A stretch of 64,000 nucleotides of DNA from Cordilura impudica (Eukaryota > Arthropoda > Insecta > Diptera > Scathophagidae), in contig OY821518.1 of assembly GCA_963682025.1 (NCBI GenBank), positions 14,218,100-14,282,099 of the forward strand. Reading direction: 5' to 3'. Shown here piece after piece: positions 21,360 to 32,743 of the stretch (its first letter is position 1; every line of letters starts with the position of its first letter). Below the pieces are notes generated by a model. That model worked only from the letters and a program-made list of their open reading frames with translations. It searched no databases and had not been told where the DNA came from. A program made the translations under genes and the position numbers.

Positions 21360-22290
21360 CTTAGGTACCTTTACTTAATAAGTACCTTCTCTTAAAAATA
21401 ACCTTTTTTAGAGAGTATATTTTCTTAAAAAAGTACTTTTTCTTAAAAAGAATCTTTTCTAAAAATTATCTTTTCTTAAAAATTATATTTTATAAAAAAA
21501 ATACCTTTTCTTAAAAAGTACCTATTGCTAAAAAGTACCGTTCCTTAAAAAGTACCCATTGCTAAAAAGTATCTTTTCTTAAAAAGTGCCTTTTCTTAAA
21601 AAATACATTTTGCTAAAAAGTACCTTTTCTTAAAAAGTACCTTTTCCTAAAAAGTACCTTTTCTTAAAAAGTAAATTTTTCTAAAAAGTACCTTTTCTTA
21701 AAAAGTGCCTTTTCCTAAAAAGTACCTTTTCCTAAAAAGTGCCTTTTCTTAACAAGTAACTTTTCTTTAAAGCACTCATTTCTGAAAACGCACATTTTCC
21801 TACAAAGTACATTTTCTTAAAAAGAACCTTTTTAAAAAAGAACCTTTTTTTAAATTCTTTTTAAAAATTAAATTTAAAACAAAAAAGATTTTTATGAAAA
21901 GTATTTCTACATAAAAAGTATATTTTCTTAAAAAGTACATTTTCTTAAAAATAACTTATTCTTACAAAAAATTTTTTCTTAAAGGCAACTTTTCCTTAAA
22001 AATAACTTTTTTCAAAAAGTACCTATTGGTCAAAATTACCATTTCTTAAAAAGTACATATTCTTAAAAAGTGCATTTTCTTAAAAATACTTTTTCTTAGG
22101 AAGTACATTTTCTTAAAGAATACCTTTTCTTAAAAAGTGCCTTTTCTTCAAAAATACCTTTTTTAACAAGAAACCAATCTTGAAAAGAACCTTTTCTTAA
22201 AAAGGACCATTTCTCAAAAAGTACCATTTCTTAAAAAGTAACTTTTTCTTAAATAGTACCATTTCTTAAAAAAATACATTTTTTAAGTTA
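21360..22290. repeat. 17-bp minisatellite array 1 (TACCTTTTCTTAAAAAG)
   Basis: Roughly 50 imperfect head-to-tail units of CTTAAAAAGTACCTTTT occupy over 900 bases, with substitutions and one-base indels between units. Further blocks of the same unit lie at 23370-23520 and 24490-24728. There are no unique spacers and no coding. Confidence 0.9.
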
Positions 22291-23365
22291 AGATGAAACT
22301 TAGCTCTAAATTTTAAACAAAAAAATGTTTTTAACTTAAACTCCCAGAAGATGGTTAAAGAATTTAACCGAAATATCGGAAGAAAACAAAGAATTAAAAT
22401 ACGAACCTTGTGTGTTTTTATTTATTTTTTTTATTTTTTGTATAAAATACAACAAATGACTTTAAGGCGAAATAAAAACAACTGATATAGCCCAGCACTT
22501 AAAATTCGAGTGCAAATTCCAATGTTTTTTTAATCTAAGTATATATATAAAAAATTTATGAATATTTAAATGACCTTTAAGGTATTTTAGCAATTCACAA
22601 TTCAACACAGAACGTCTGATATATAATTTAAATCAGTCGCATTAACAGTGTGTGGCGAATTATTATAAATATTTTGTTTTATGTCTTTTAATATATTTCT
22701 AAGACAGATTAAACATAAAATTTATCATTCTCAGCTTCTTCTCCATACGAACTATAACTATGCCACTTTTCATACTCCTCTGTGACCGCATATTGCTTAA
22801 AAAGGGAACTAAAAATTTACCTTCACGTATTAATATATAGATTTCAAAATACATTTCTTAAAATAATCGAACCTCTAAAAATAAAGTTTTTATTAAAACT
22901 TTTTCTTTCCTTATGCATCTGAGTTTTGAATCTCTCCGTGACTGTGCGTGAATATTTTAAAATTAATCTTTGGTCACAACAAGTCAATGGTGCAAGTTTC
23001 AGGTTGATTGGATGAGGGGAAATGGGGTTTAAATTACTCTTTGGTCACAACAAATCTATGGAGAAAGTTTCAGATCGATCGGATGAGGGAAAGTGAGGTC
23101 TTAATCTCTCCCTGACTGTGCGTGACTATGTGTGACTATATTAAAGTAATCTTTTTTTCACGGCAAGTCTATTGATCAAGTTTCAGATCGATCGAATGAG
23201 AGGAAATGACATTTAGATCACTCCGTGACTGTGCGTCACTGTGCGTGACTACCCCAAAATTAATCTATCGTCACAACAAGATCAAGTTTCAGATCAATTC
23301 GATAAGGGGGAATGGGGTTGCCCCACGACAGACAGATAGACAGAGAGCATGAGTTAAAAGAAATA
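22290..23365. repeat. Duplicated 1-kb block, copy X1
   Basis: The block runs from the TTAGCTCTAAATTTTAAA area through AGCCCAGCACTTAAAATTCGAG (related to the 3' end of family C Helitrons) to CCCCACGACAGACAGA. Its last 400 bases hold about four imperfect repeats of some 95 bases (motifs CCGTGACTGTGCGTGACTA, GTCACAACAAGTCTATGG, TTTCAGATCGATCGGATGAG). The copy X2 follows about 1.2 kb later, after a minisatellite. Confidence 0.8.
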
Positions 23366-23369
23366 GTTT

Positions 23370-23520
23370 TAAAAGTAAATTTTCTTAAAAAAGTACCTTT
23401 TCTTAAAAAGTACATTTTTTAGCAAGAAACTAAGAAGGACCAATTCTCAAAAAGTACCATTTCTTAAAAAGTAAATTTTCTTAAATAGTACCATTTCGTA
23501 AAAACTACAGTTTTTAGGTT
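23370..23520. repeat. 17-bp minisatellite array 2
   Basis: Same unit as array 1, about eight degraded copies, separating blocks X1 and X2. Confidence 0.8.
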
Positions 23521-24475
23521 GAGACGAAACTTAGCTCTAAATTTTAAATAAAAAAATGTTTTTAACTTAAACTCTCAGAAGATGGTTAAAGAATTTAACG
23601 GAAATATCGGAAGAAAATAAAGAATTAAAATACGAAACTTGTGTGTTTTTATTTTTTTTTTTTGTATAAAATACAACAAAAGACCTTAAGGCGAAATAAA
23701 AACAACTAGTATAGCCCAGCACTTGAAAGTGCAATTCCAATGTTTTTTTAATCTAAGTATATATATAAAAAATTTATGAATATTTAAATGACCCTTAAGG
23801 TATGTTAATCAATTTTATCAATTCACAATTCAACACAGAACGTCTGATATATAATTTAAATCATTCGCATTAACAGTGTGTGACGAATTATTATAAATAT
23901 TTTGTTTTATGTCTTTTAATACATTTCTAAGACAGATTAAACATAAATTTTATCATTCTCAGCTTCTTCTCCATATGAACCATAACTATGCCAATTTTCA
24001 CAATCCTCTGTGCCCGCATTTTGCTTAAAAAGGGAACTAAAAATTTACGTTCACGTATTGATATATAGATTTCAAAATACATTTCTTAAAATAATCGAAC
24101 CCATAAAAACAAAGTTTTTATTAAAACTTTTGAATTTCTCCCTGACTGTGCGTGACTATTTCAAAATTAATCTTTGGTCACAAGTCTATGGACAAAGATT
24201 CAGACCGATCGGATGAGGGGAAGTGAGGTTTTAATCTCTCCGTGACTGTGCGTGACTATATTAAAGTTAATCTTTTTTCACAGCAAGTCTATGGACCAAG
24301 TTTCAGATCGATCGAATGAGGGGAAATGACATTTAGATCACTCCGTGACTTTGCGTGACTACCCCCAAATTAATCTATCGTCACAACAAGACTATGGGCC
24401 AAGTTTCAGATCAATTCGATGAGGGGGAATGGGGTTGCCCCACTACAGACAGACAGACAAAGAATATGAGTTAAA
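23520..24475. repeat. Duplicated 1-kb block, copy X2
   Basis: Near-identical in order and sequence to 22290-23365, with about three of the 95-base internal repeats instead of four. The array-plus-block arrangement (array 1, X1, array 2, X2, array 3) suggests a tandem duplication of about 1.2 kb. Confidence 0.8.
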
Positions 24476-24489
24476 AGAAGAATTTAACA

Positions 24490-24728
24490 AGTAAATTTTC
24501 TTAAAAAGTACCTTTTCTTAAAAAGTACCTTGTCTTAAAAGTACATTTTCATTACAAGTACCTTTTCCATATAAGTACCTTTTCCTTATAACTACCTTTT
24601 CCTTAAAAATACCTTTTCTTAAAAAGTACTTTTTTAAGTACCTTTTCTTAAAAAGTACTTTTTTAAGTACCTTTTCTTAAAAAGTTTGTTTTCATTAAAA
24701 AATACGTTTTTGTAAAAAAGTACCTCTT
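24490..24728. repeat. 17-bp minisatellite array 3
   Basis: About 14 units of the TACCTTTTCTTAAAAAG type. It ends at the 5' terminus of the Helitron at 24731. Confidence 0.85.
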
Positions 24729-24774
24729 TATCGATATATATAAAATTCATTTTCTGTTTGTTTGTTTGTTTGTT

Positions 24775-25830
24775 TGACCGCTATACAAATTTAAATTTTT
24801 CAACGGATTTTCCTGAAATTTTGTACACACGGTCTCTATACCCCAGGAAAGGTCGCCATATACTTTTTACCGGCCACGCCTACTTTTACGCCCACTTTTT
24901 GTGTAAAATTCATTTTCTGTTTCATTCATATTTGTTCACTATACAAATTTTTATTTGTTAACAGATTTCTCTGAAATTCGGTACACACGATCCCTGTACT
25001 CCAGCTAAGGTCACCATATACTTTTTATCGACCACGCCTACTTTTACGCCCACTTTTTATATACAATTCATTTTCTGCTTTTTGGTATATTTGTTCGCTA
25101 TACAAATTATTATTTTTCAACGGATTTCTCTGAATTTTGCTACACACGATCTCCATACTCCAGGAATGGTCGCCATATGATTCTTACCGGCCACGCCTAC
25201 TTCTGCGCCCACTTTTCGTATACAGTTCGTTTTCTGTTTTTTGGTATATTTGTTCGCTATACAAATTTTTATTTTTCAACCGATTTCTCTGAAATTTGGT
25301 ACACACGATCCCACAATTTTTTTTTAAAACGGATTTCTCTGAAATTTGCTACGCACGATCTCTGTACTCCAGAGAGGTCGCCATGTGATTCTTGCCGGCC
25401 ACACCTACTTCTACGCCCACTTTTTATACAAAATTAATTTTCTGTTTTTTTGTATATTTGTTCACTATAGAAATTTTTATTTTTCAAGGGATGTCTAAAA
25501 TTTGGTCACACGATCTCTATACTACAGGGAAGGTCACCATATGCTTCTTACAGGCCACGCCTACTTTGCGCCAACTTCTATGTATATAAAACTTATTTTT
25601 TTCCTTTTATTTGTTTCTTTATTTGATTGCTATACAAACTTATTTTTCAATGGCTTTCTCCGAAATTTAGTACATATTCCAGGGAAGGTCGCCATATGAT
25701 TTTTACTGACCACGCCTACTTTTGCGCCCAATTTTCATATAAAATTCATATTTTGTTGTGTGGTATATTTCTTCCCTATACAAATTTGTACTTTTCAACG
25801 GATTTCTCTGAAATTTGGTTTACACGGAAA
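24775..25830 (+). repeat. Tandem array, about 155-210-bp units, inside the Helitron
   Basis: Seven imperfect units share [28 protein letters not shown] starts, CTCTGAAATTTGGTACACACGATC and CCACGCCTACTTTTACGCCCAC. Unit starts are near 24781, 24948, 25102, 25257, 25466, 25630 and 25776. Confidence 0.85.
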
Positions 25831-26079
25831 TAACTACACGGTGAACAAATTCCCCAAACTTAAAAAAAAAGTACCCAAAGGAAATGAACAAATTCCCCAT
25901 TTTTTTTTTAATCGAAAGAAAAAATGAACTTACTCCCCAAATTCATTCTTAAATTTTTACATATTTTTATATAATGAATTTTGTTAAATATTTATTTTAG
26001 TAAACATTTGCATACTGCTCTCAATATATGTCCTACAATAAATGCATTTAAAATGAGTATTCTTTTCAATAGCATCATT

Positions 26080-26590
26080 TCGTTGCGCGGAAGCTACGCG
26101 CACGGGGCGTATACAGCTTAGCTAGAATATCGGAATGATCTGAAAAGTATATTTTGACAATTAAAATAAGTTGGCAACAGCTGCGCGGCAGCACAGGTGT
26201 GGCTGCCAAACGTGCGGAACCGGCGCGAGGCTCGCGACCGCGGACTCGGACCTGACGGATGCGGACGCGACGCGCTCTCGGAACACAGCTCAGCTAAAAT
26301 ATTGCAATGCTCTAAAAAATATGTTTTAGGAATTAAAATAAGTTAACGAGAACTAAGCGGAGGCACGGGTAGTAGCTGCGAGGAAGCGGCGCGCGGACGC
26401 GGACGCGGACGCGACGGATGCGGACGCGACGCGCTAGCAGAACACAGCTCAGCAAAAATATCGCAATTATCTGAAAAATATATTTTGGCGATTAAAATAA
26501 GTTGACAACAACTGCGCGGCAGCACGGGTCTGGCTGCCAAACGCGCCGAAGCGGACGCGACTCGCTCGCGGAACACAGCTTAGTGAAATG
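26080..26590. repeat. GC-rich minisatellite, about three 180-bp units
   Basis: The units share GCGGAACACAGCTCAGC, AATATATTTTGGCGATTAAAA, AAGTTGACAACAACTGCGCG and (GCGGAC)n runs. The local composition is far richer in G, C and CpG than anything else in the window. Confidence 0.85.
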
Positions 26591-27103
26591 TCGTATGATA
26601 AATTTTATCTACGTATGTGAAATAATTACCTGTTTATAAAAATAGGCCACACATATACTATAAGCAGTTGCTTCAAGAAACCTTGCGACACAATATTAAA
26701 CATCGCATTAGTCTTTCATTTCGGAAACTTGAATTTGACGTCTCTGCTCAATGATGATCACTTATAGAATGAAGTAATTCAATTTTTAAAAGTTTTGAAT
26801 CCTTTAATTTGCGAACCATTCCGTTATATTTGATGTTTATAAGTAAACTGAAAAAAAAAAACTTATTTTTGAAGCATTTTTGCTGCAGCATCTTATAAAA
26901 AACTTCTAAATTAAAAAATCAAAAAATTTTTAATTGAAATAAAAAATGAATTTACTGCCCATACAAATTTTTGGGGAGAAAGTTCATTTTATTGGGGAAT
27001 TTGTTAATTGGGGACTAAGTACTCAGCGCCTGGTAGGCATAGTGAACCATTTTTCAAGTCAAAGGCCTTTTTATCCCGGGCAAGACCGGGTAAAAACTGC
27101 TAG

Positions 27104-28683
27104 TAACTTATATTTCTGATTTTTTCTTTTTTGTCCCTTTCCTTCGCTACTAACTCATGGCAAACTCCAGAATTTTAATTCAAATGCTAACCCAGAGTCC
27201 AGAAAAATATCTCTGCTTTTGTGACTTTTAAAATTTTCATTTAATATAAAGTATAACAATTTGTTTACATCTGTATAATTGTTACAAATCTTTTGACACA
27301 TTTTTAATGCCACATAATAAAAACTCTCTCTCCCTCTCCCTCTCTCTCTCTGATTGTATGCAAAATAAAATGTTAAATGAATTATATCGTTTTGTAAATC
27401 TTTTACACGTTGTTCCGTTTGCCACAAACAATACGTACAAACGTACAAACATATTTAGTGCCTTATTAACACTTCAAAACTCTCATAAAATTCAAAAACG
27501 AAAAAAAAAATATATATCCCCCCTTAAAATTTATGAGCTGCTTCAATTGCCTTTAAAATTATTATTTTATCTTATTTGTATCTACTGCCGCTTGTGTACG
27601 TACACACACACATTAACAATCATCAGAAGTAGTCAGTTTACTCGTAAGTTAACATGAGTGAAGCCCATAAACATTAAAAACAGGCTGGTTGTGGCTTTAG
27701 TCATTGATCCGTTGTGACCCTAAATATGCTAAATAATATTTAACAGCTTAGGATTATCACCAATATTCGATGTTACAATTTATGTTGTTTGTTGCTGGTG
27801 TTAAAATTTGTATGGTATTTGAAGGAAAATCCAAATGTTTGTGTCCATATGGAGTGGTTTAATTTTAACTACCGTTTTTTTTTTTTTTTTTTTGTTTGAA
27901 AAATTATGTGTTTTCTTTAAATAAATTTATGAACTCAAAAGTTTTATCATTTGATCGTTATTTTTTTTTTTTTTTTTTTGAGAAAAGGGAAATCAATTTT
28001 AAAATAACTAAATTTAGTTGGGTATTCTATTTAGAGAATATTAGATTGTGTGAACAGCATTTTTTTTATTTATTGATGAATACATTTAGACAATTTTGAG
28101 CCAAAATATACGATTTAGCCTATGCAGACAGATTGCGTTTTTTTAAGAAAGTCGGAATCAATATATTAGCTTTAAACAATATTCCAAACTCAAATTCGAC
28201 ATCTATATTAAAAATTTAATAAAAAATTAATTATTAATCTAAATATTTTTTTAGTGAAAAATGCACTTGAAAAAGCAAATTATTTGTATTTTTTTTAACA
28301 AAAAGTTAATAATATTTTTTTTTTAATTCAAAAAAAAAAAAAATGTCATAAGTCTTATAAATTTCGTAAAAAAAAACCTTCAATTAAAATTTTTTTTACA
28401 AATTTAAAAATAAAAAGTTGAATTACGGCCTAGTTACTCACGCGTAAAGGTATCGGCGCGAATCAGCTGATTCAACCTGTCTTATGCAAAACACATACAA
28501 GTTTTTGTTTTGTATAAGCTGACGTTTCCTTTAGAAATAAAGGTTTTTTAGATTTTAAAAATTCTATAGAAATTTATTTAAAAATCAAAGTGCACTAAGA
28601 AGAAAAATAGTGGCAGTTTTTTTATAGAATAAAATGTTACAAAGCAGCTAATTGTTAGGAGCATCAGTCGACGCCTGTTGACT
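27104..28683. other. AT-rich intergenic DNA
   Basis: No gene is seen. A (CT)n tract lies at about 27324-27351, long poly-T tracts at about 27877-27894 and 27960-27980, and poly-A at about 28330. Confidence 0.55.
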
Positions 28684-28686
28684 TAA

Positions 28687-28868
28687 AGTCAGTTTACACT
28701 ATCACACTTTGTAATACGACCTGTCAAAAAGTCGAGTATTATGAAAAAGTCGTATCATGCAAAAAAGCTTATGTTACGAAATTGACAGTCTGTAGGATTT
28801 TATTTTCGAAGTATGATGGTTTTAGAAACATTTCTAAAAACTTGTCATTTTCATCGGACCAGAGCTGT
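28687..28868 (-). mobile_element. MITE family E, truncated copy
   Basis: It begins AGTCAGTTTACACTATCACAC after TAA and continues in register with the complete copies at 52031-52454 and 63510-63932 (ACTTTGTAATACGACCTGTC, AAGCTTATGTTACGAAATTGACAG). It stops at GGACCAGAGCTG, where HINE family B sequence begins. The other end is missing. Confidence 0.8.
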
Positions 28869-30034
28869 TTGTCATTCCGTTTGTAATACATAATTAGAAA
28901 ATAAATTCTGGATCCCATAAAATATATATATTTGTGATCCTTATAACAAGCGGAGTTGATATAGCGATGTCCGTCTGTCCGTCTGTTGAAATCACGATGA
29001 CATCTTCAATCGGGCAGCTAGGGTGCTCGTTGACATAAAAAATGATTCAGTAACATCCTGAGAAGTTTGCTATTTCAAATCATCCAAATCGGTCGATTTG
29101 GGCCCGAGTTTTGAACGAAGAACTAAAAAAAGTCTTGAAAAAATATGATTTTCTATGTTGTTCTTGTCACGATCATGGCCTCAGTAGGGCAGCTAGGGTG
29201 ATCATTTTTAGTGAGAATGATTCATCAAGATCATGGGAAGTTTTCTGTTTTAAAAATCATTAAAATCGGTGGAACAGGTCCAGGGAAATCTCAGAAAAAT
29301 TACAAAAAAAATGAAAAACATGATGTTTCTATATTGTTCTTGTTGTTATTCTAAATGTTGCATTGTTGTCATAGCTGGACTTGTTGTTTTTGTAGTCGTT
29401 GTGGTAATAATATAATAAGAACAAACCCTTTGTACATTTTTTTTTATCAACTCTGGTAGAAAAATTTAAAAGTTTCCATTGTTTTGGCATCACTAATGTT
29501 AGATCATTTCTGTCATTACCACGAGCCTGCCTGCAAAATTTCGATTGGGTCACGGGAAAGTGGTTAAAATCGATCCAAAATTTGTTCGACAAGCAGACAC
29601 TACGAGTTAATATAAAGGGAGTAAAAATTCACCAACATCTAAAGCAAATAATGGTAAAATACGTAGTTGTTAATAAAAAAAAAACAATGTAAATTTAGCA
29701 AAAAAAAATTTTATGTATAAATTTATTTAAAGACAAAAACACAAAAATAACTTTTGATGTTGTATTTTTTGTGTGTAATATTTACATATACATACATACA
29801 CATATTAAATAATACAAATAATATACATATATTATATATATGTATATCGATAGTAACTGCATGTTAGAAATAAATCGGTATATTATTTTATTTACATAAA
29901 ATTCTGCAATATTTTGTTGTGGGGAAAATACATTTCTTTTCCATTAACAGAGTGTCACTTCATTTTGCTCAGCGTGACTATGCCGCAGTAGATGGCGCCA
30001 CAATTTTTGTTCTAATTAGCTTTGCAATAGTTAA
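28869..30034 (-). repeat. Host repeat, copy 2, main part (inverted relative to copy 1)
   Basis: It is the reverse complement of 12060 back to 4777 of copy 1, but without the LINE and the HINE, so it shows both empty sites. It starts in a HINE family B 5' module (TGTCATTCCGTTTGTAATA, about 28869-29060). It ends at the TTAA where the Harbinger element begins; the other side of the repeat resumes at 39516-39858. Confidence 0.85.
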
Positions 30035-30175
30035 GCGAAAATCACAATGCAAGCGACACTTTCAAAAGCCGTTCACAATGCAAGCAACATATATTCGGAA
30101 ATGAGTTCGAATTAACAGCTGACTGACAGATTGTTTACATTTTTCAAAAAGTAAATAAATTGTGAACAGCAAGAA

Positions 30176-31747
30176 ATGGAAAATTGTGGTGTAAATGAAG
30201 AAGTGGTAATTATAAAAAAAAAAACATATATTCTAATAAATAAGTGAACCAAATATATTTATAGGCTGTTGCAAATCGTACCCAGCAACAACTACCACTT
30301 TCAAGACACAACATGCGCGTTTTTGTTGTGGCCCAGTTAGTGGGTCTATCCGCGATATTGTTAAAAAAGAATGAAAATAAAAGACGCTGGTGGGTCCGCG
30401 ATATACTTCAAAAGAGAGATACTTTTGGAGATGGCACTAATCTGGTCCGGGAAATGAGGTTGAAAGACAGCGAAAGTTTTTATAACTTTATTAGGATGAC
30501 TGACGTCCAATTTGATTTGCTTTTACATAAAGTTGGTCCATTATTAAGCAAGAAATCTATCCGTAGACCAACAAGTGAGCGTGTAAGGCTACTGCATTTT
30601 GCAAGTGATTGTGGTTGAAATGAAAATAATATGAAAAAAAATTATTTTATAGAGTTGTAGCCACAGGTATGAGCTATTCATCTCTGTCCTACGCCTTCCG
30701 TATCGGAAAGTCGACTATACATAATATAATAAAGCAAACAACGGAATCAATATGGGTAGCACTTAATGCAGAATTTATTCCGAAACCTAACAACGAAAGC
30801 CTGAAGTTTATAGCCGAACAATTTTTGGCAAAAACTGGAATGCCAAACTGTATTGGAGCCATAGATGGAAAGCATTGCGTAATTCAATGTACACCGAATA
30901 GTGGATCATTATTCTTTAATTACAAGAAGACATTTTCAATTGTTCTCCTAGCAGTTTGTGATGCAGACTACAACTTTACTTATGTTAATGTGGGCGCGTA
31001 TGGATCTGAATCTGATGGTATGTTTTTTAATATAATATATAATAAATTCTTAAACTTTTTGTTCATAGGAGGAGTTCTAAAACGGACTGATTTTGGCCAA
31101 GATTTGTTACATAATCGTTTGAATTTGCCCCAAGACACAGAGATAATATTATAAAATTTCCATTTTATTTTGTTGGCGATGAAACTTTTCCCCTAAAAAG
31201 GCATTTGATGCGTCCATATGGTGGAAGAGAACTTTCGTCCGCTAAACTCCACTTCAACACGCGCTTATCTTCTGCTAGAAGAACAATAGAAAACAGTTTC
31301 GGGATATTAGCCAGTAAATTTAGAATCTACCACACTGTCACAAATGCAAATTGCGAAACTGCATCTTCCATCGTTCGCTGCACTGTGGTTCTTCATAACT
31401 TCATTTTAAAAACAAAAGCTACCACTACTGCCTTCAGTGAAAATGTGAATATCGAGAGTAATGATAATATGAGCAATTGGCAGAATGTATCACAACTGGG
31501 ATCGAATCACGCTGGCCACGAGGTACAACAGTTACGAGAAACTCTTAAGTCGCAGTTCACACACGACGATTTTAGTTGCGCAATTCTTGAGTTTATAGAT
31601 GTTTGCGGTGAGGGGAATAAAAAGGGAAAAATAATTGCCGGTTCTCGGCTATTTCAAGCAATTCTCTCATTCGCATTTTTTTTTTTTTTTTTGGTTGAAT
31701 ATTTGACATTTCTTTTCATTCGGTGTTTCGCTTCTTGGTGTGAATAA
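30176..31747 (+). pseudogene. Harbinger transposase (HARBI1-like), frameshifted
   Basis: Exon 1 (30176-30205) encodes MENCGVNEEV; a 59-bp intron follows, and exon 2 starts at 30265. After a second short intron (about 30608-30655; exact splice sites uncertain) the catalytic DDE fold begins: SYAFRIGKSTI (helix-turn-helix-like), GAIDGKH (first D), AVCDADY (second D) and VGDETFPL. It then reaches RTIENSFGIL (E) and RCTVVLHNF. The third intron is 31018-31068 (51 bp, so it also reads through in frame). Between IIL at about 31150 and KFPFYFVGDE the frame changes by one base, which kills this copy. The family cuts and pastes DNA at TWA sites together with an accessory Myb/MADF protein. Confidence 0.88.
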
Positions 31748-31772
31748 TTCGTAATTATTGTTTACTTTATTA

Positions 31773-32060
31773 AAATGGCGTTTAAATGGAATCGGGACTT
31801 AATTGAAAAATTAATAACTTTGGTTGAGGAAAACCATTGCATTTATTATGTTAAGTGCAAAGAATATTTGGATCGGGACTAGAGCACAAATGTCAAATTA
31901 TAAGAAAATAAAAGCAAAACAAAACAGTAAAATTGTCGAAGAAATTCTCGTGTGTGGACATAAAAGCAAGTTCAAAAGAGAATTGCCAAAAAGTTGCGCA
32001 ATAAAAATTGCCTTGTGTGACCCCCCGACTAAGGAATATTTATATAACCCACATATTTAA
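31773..32060 (+). pseudogene. MADF-like start, decayed
   Basis: MAFKWNRDLIEKL followed by VEENHCIYYVKCKEYLDRD resembles the first half of a MADF (Myb/SANT-like) DNA-binding domain. A stop follows at about 31878 and the rest is unreadable. It lies just after the transposase, where Harbinger elements usually carry their DNA-binding partner. A second, longer MADF-type gene is on the other strand at 34650-35977. Confidence 0.55.
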
Positions 32061-32142
32061 CTCAACAATAATAATCGACTATTTAATTAATTTTTTTATT
32101 TAAAAACAAAACCATAAAAAATTAAATATAATAAACTAATAA

Positions 32143-32570
32143 CACTGTCCAACAAATTAAGACTTTTTGAATGGAACAGAATAGCGACCCCATAATTCTG
32201 AAAGGGTATGTTGAGTAGATCATTTTTGTGGAACAAACTTATGGTCCAGCACGTCTGAGTATTTTTTTACAGTGGGTCAAAGTTTTCATTTTTTGGTCGA
32301 AGGGAGCATTATACTTTATGAAAAAAATGCTGTAAGTTAATGTCTGAGAGAATTCTTATGGTCAGAGTTGTATTGTGGAATTGTATGAGGGTTATTTTTG
32401 TGGAAGATCTTAACCCTCTAACTGGTCTCTTTATGGGTCAATTTGACCCTTTTTTCGAGAAAATCAAAAAATATCCTTTAAAAAAGGACATTTAAGGACT
32501 AAAATATTCTACGAAAATGTTTGCCGAAAAATTTCAGTGGGGGTCACCAAAGACACCATTGTTGTAAATA
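32143..32570 (+). repeat. Left terminal inverted repeat of the CACTG element
   Basis: It pairs with 34220-34646 almost base for base, including GGGTCGCTATTCTGTTCC-type, GACCCACTGTAAAAAAATAC-type and GGTCAATTTGACCC motifs. The arms differ at a few positions and small indels. Confidence 0.9.
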
Positions 32571-32743
32571 AATCTCTTTACGATTAATTGGCAAAATTAC
32601 ACGCCAACTTCTATAAAAAAATTATAACTTTGTTTTAATACTGGTTTATTATAGTATGTACATATTTATTTTTTTGCTTCAAATTTTCGAGTAAAAGGGA
32701 ATTTGGAAATAGCAGTAGTATGACAATGGATTAAAGATTAAAC

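Larger units (their letters stand above)
24731..27103 (+). mobile_element. Non-autonomous Helitron, 2.37 kb, with internal tandem arrays
   Basis: The 5' end TCGATATATATAAAATTC is preceded by A and followed by (TTTG)n and CCGCTATACAAA. The 3' end has the hairpin CCCGG-GCAAGA-CCGGG (27075-27090), then TAAAAACTG and CTAG followed by T. This is the standard Helitron layout: 5' TC, a short GC hairpin about 10 bases before 3' CTRR, insertion between A and T, no duplication. No Rep/helicase coding is present. Inside are a 160-bp tandem array (24775-25830), a segment bounded by inverted AACAAATTCCCC motifs (25843-27015), and a GC-rich minisatellite (26080-26590). Confidence 0.85.

Noticed and set aside
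21360..22290. CRISPR-like array
   Set aside because: The 17-bp units are head to tail with no unique spacers, units vary, and the context is eukaryotic.
26343..26576. Arg/Pro/Ser-rich minus-strand frame
   Set aside because: It is the translation of the GC-rich minisatellite.
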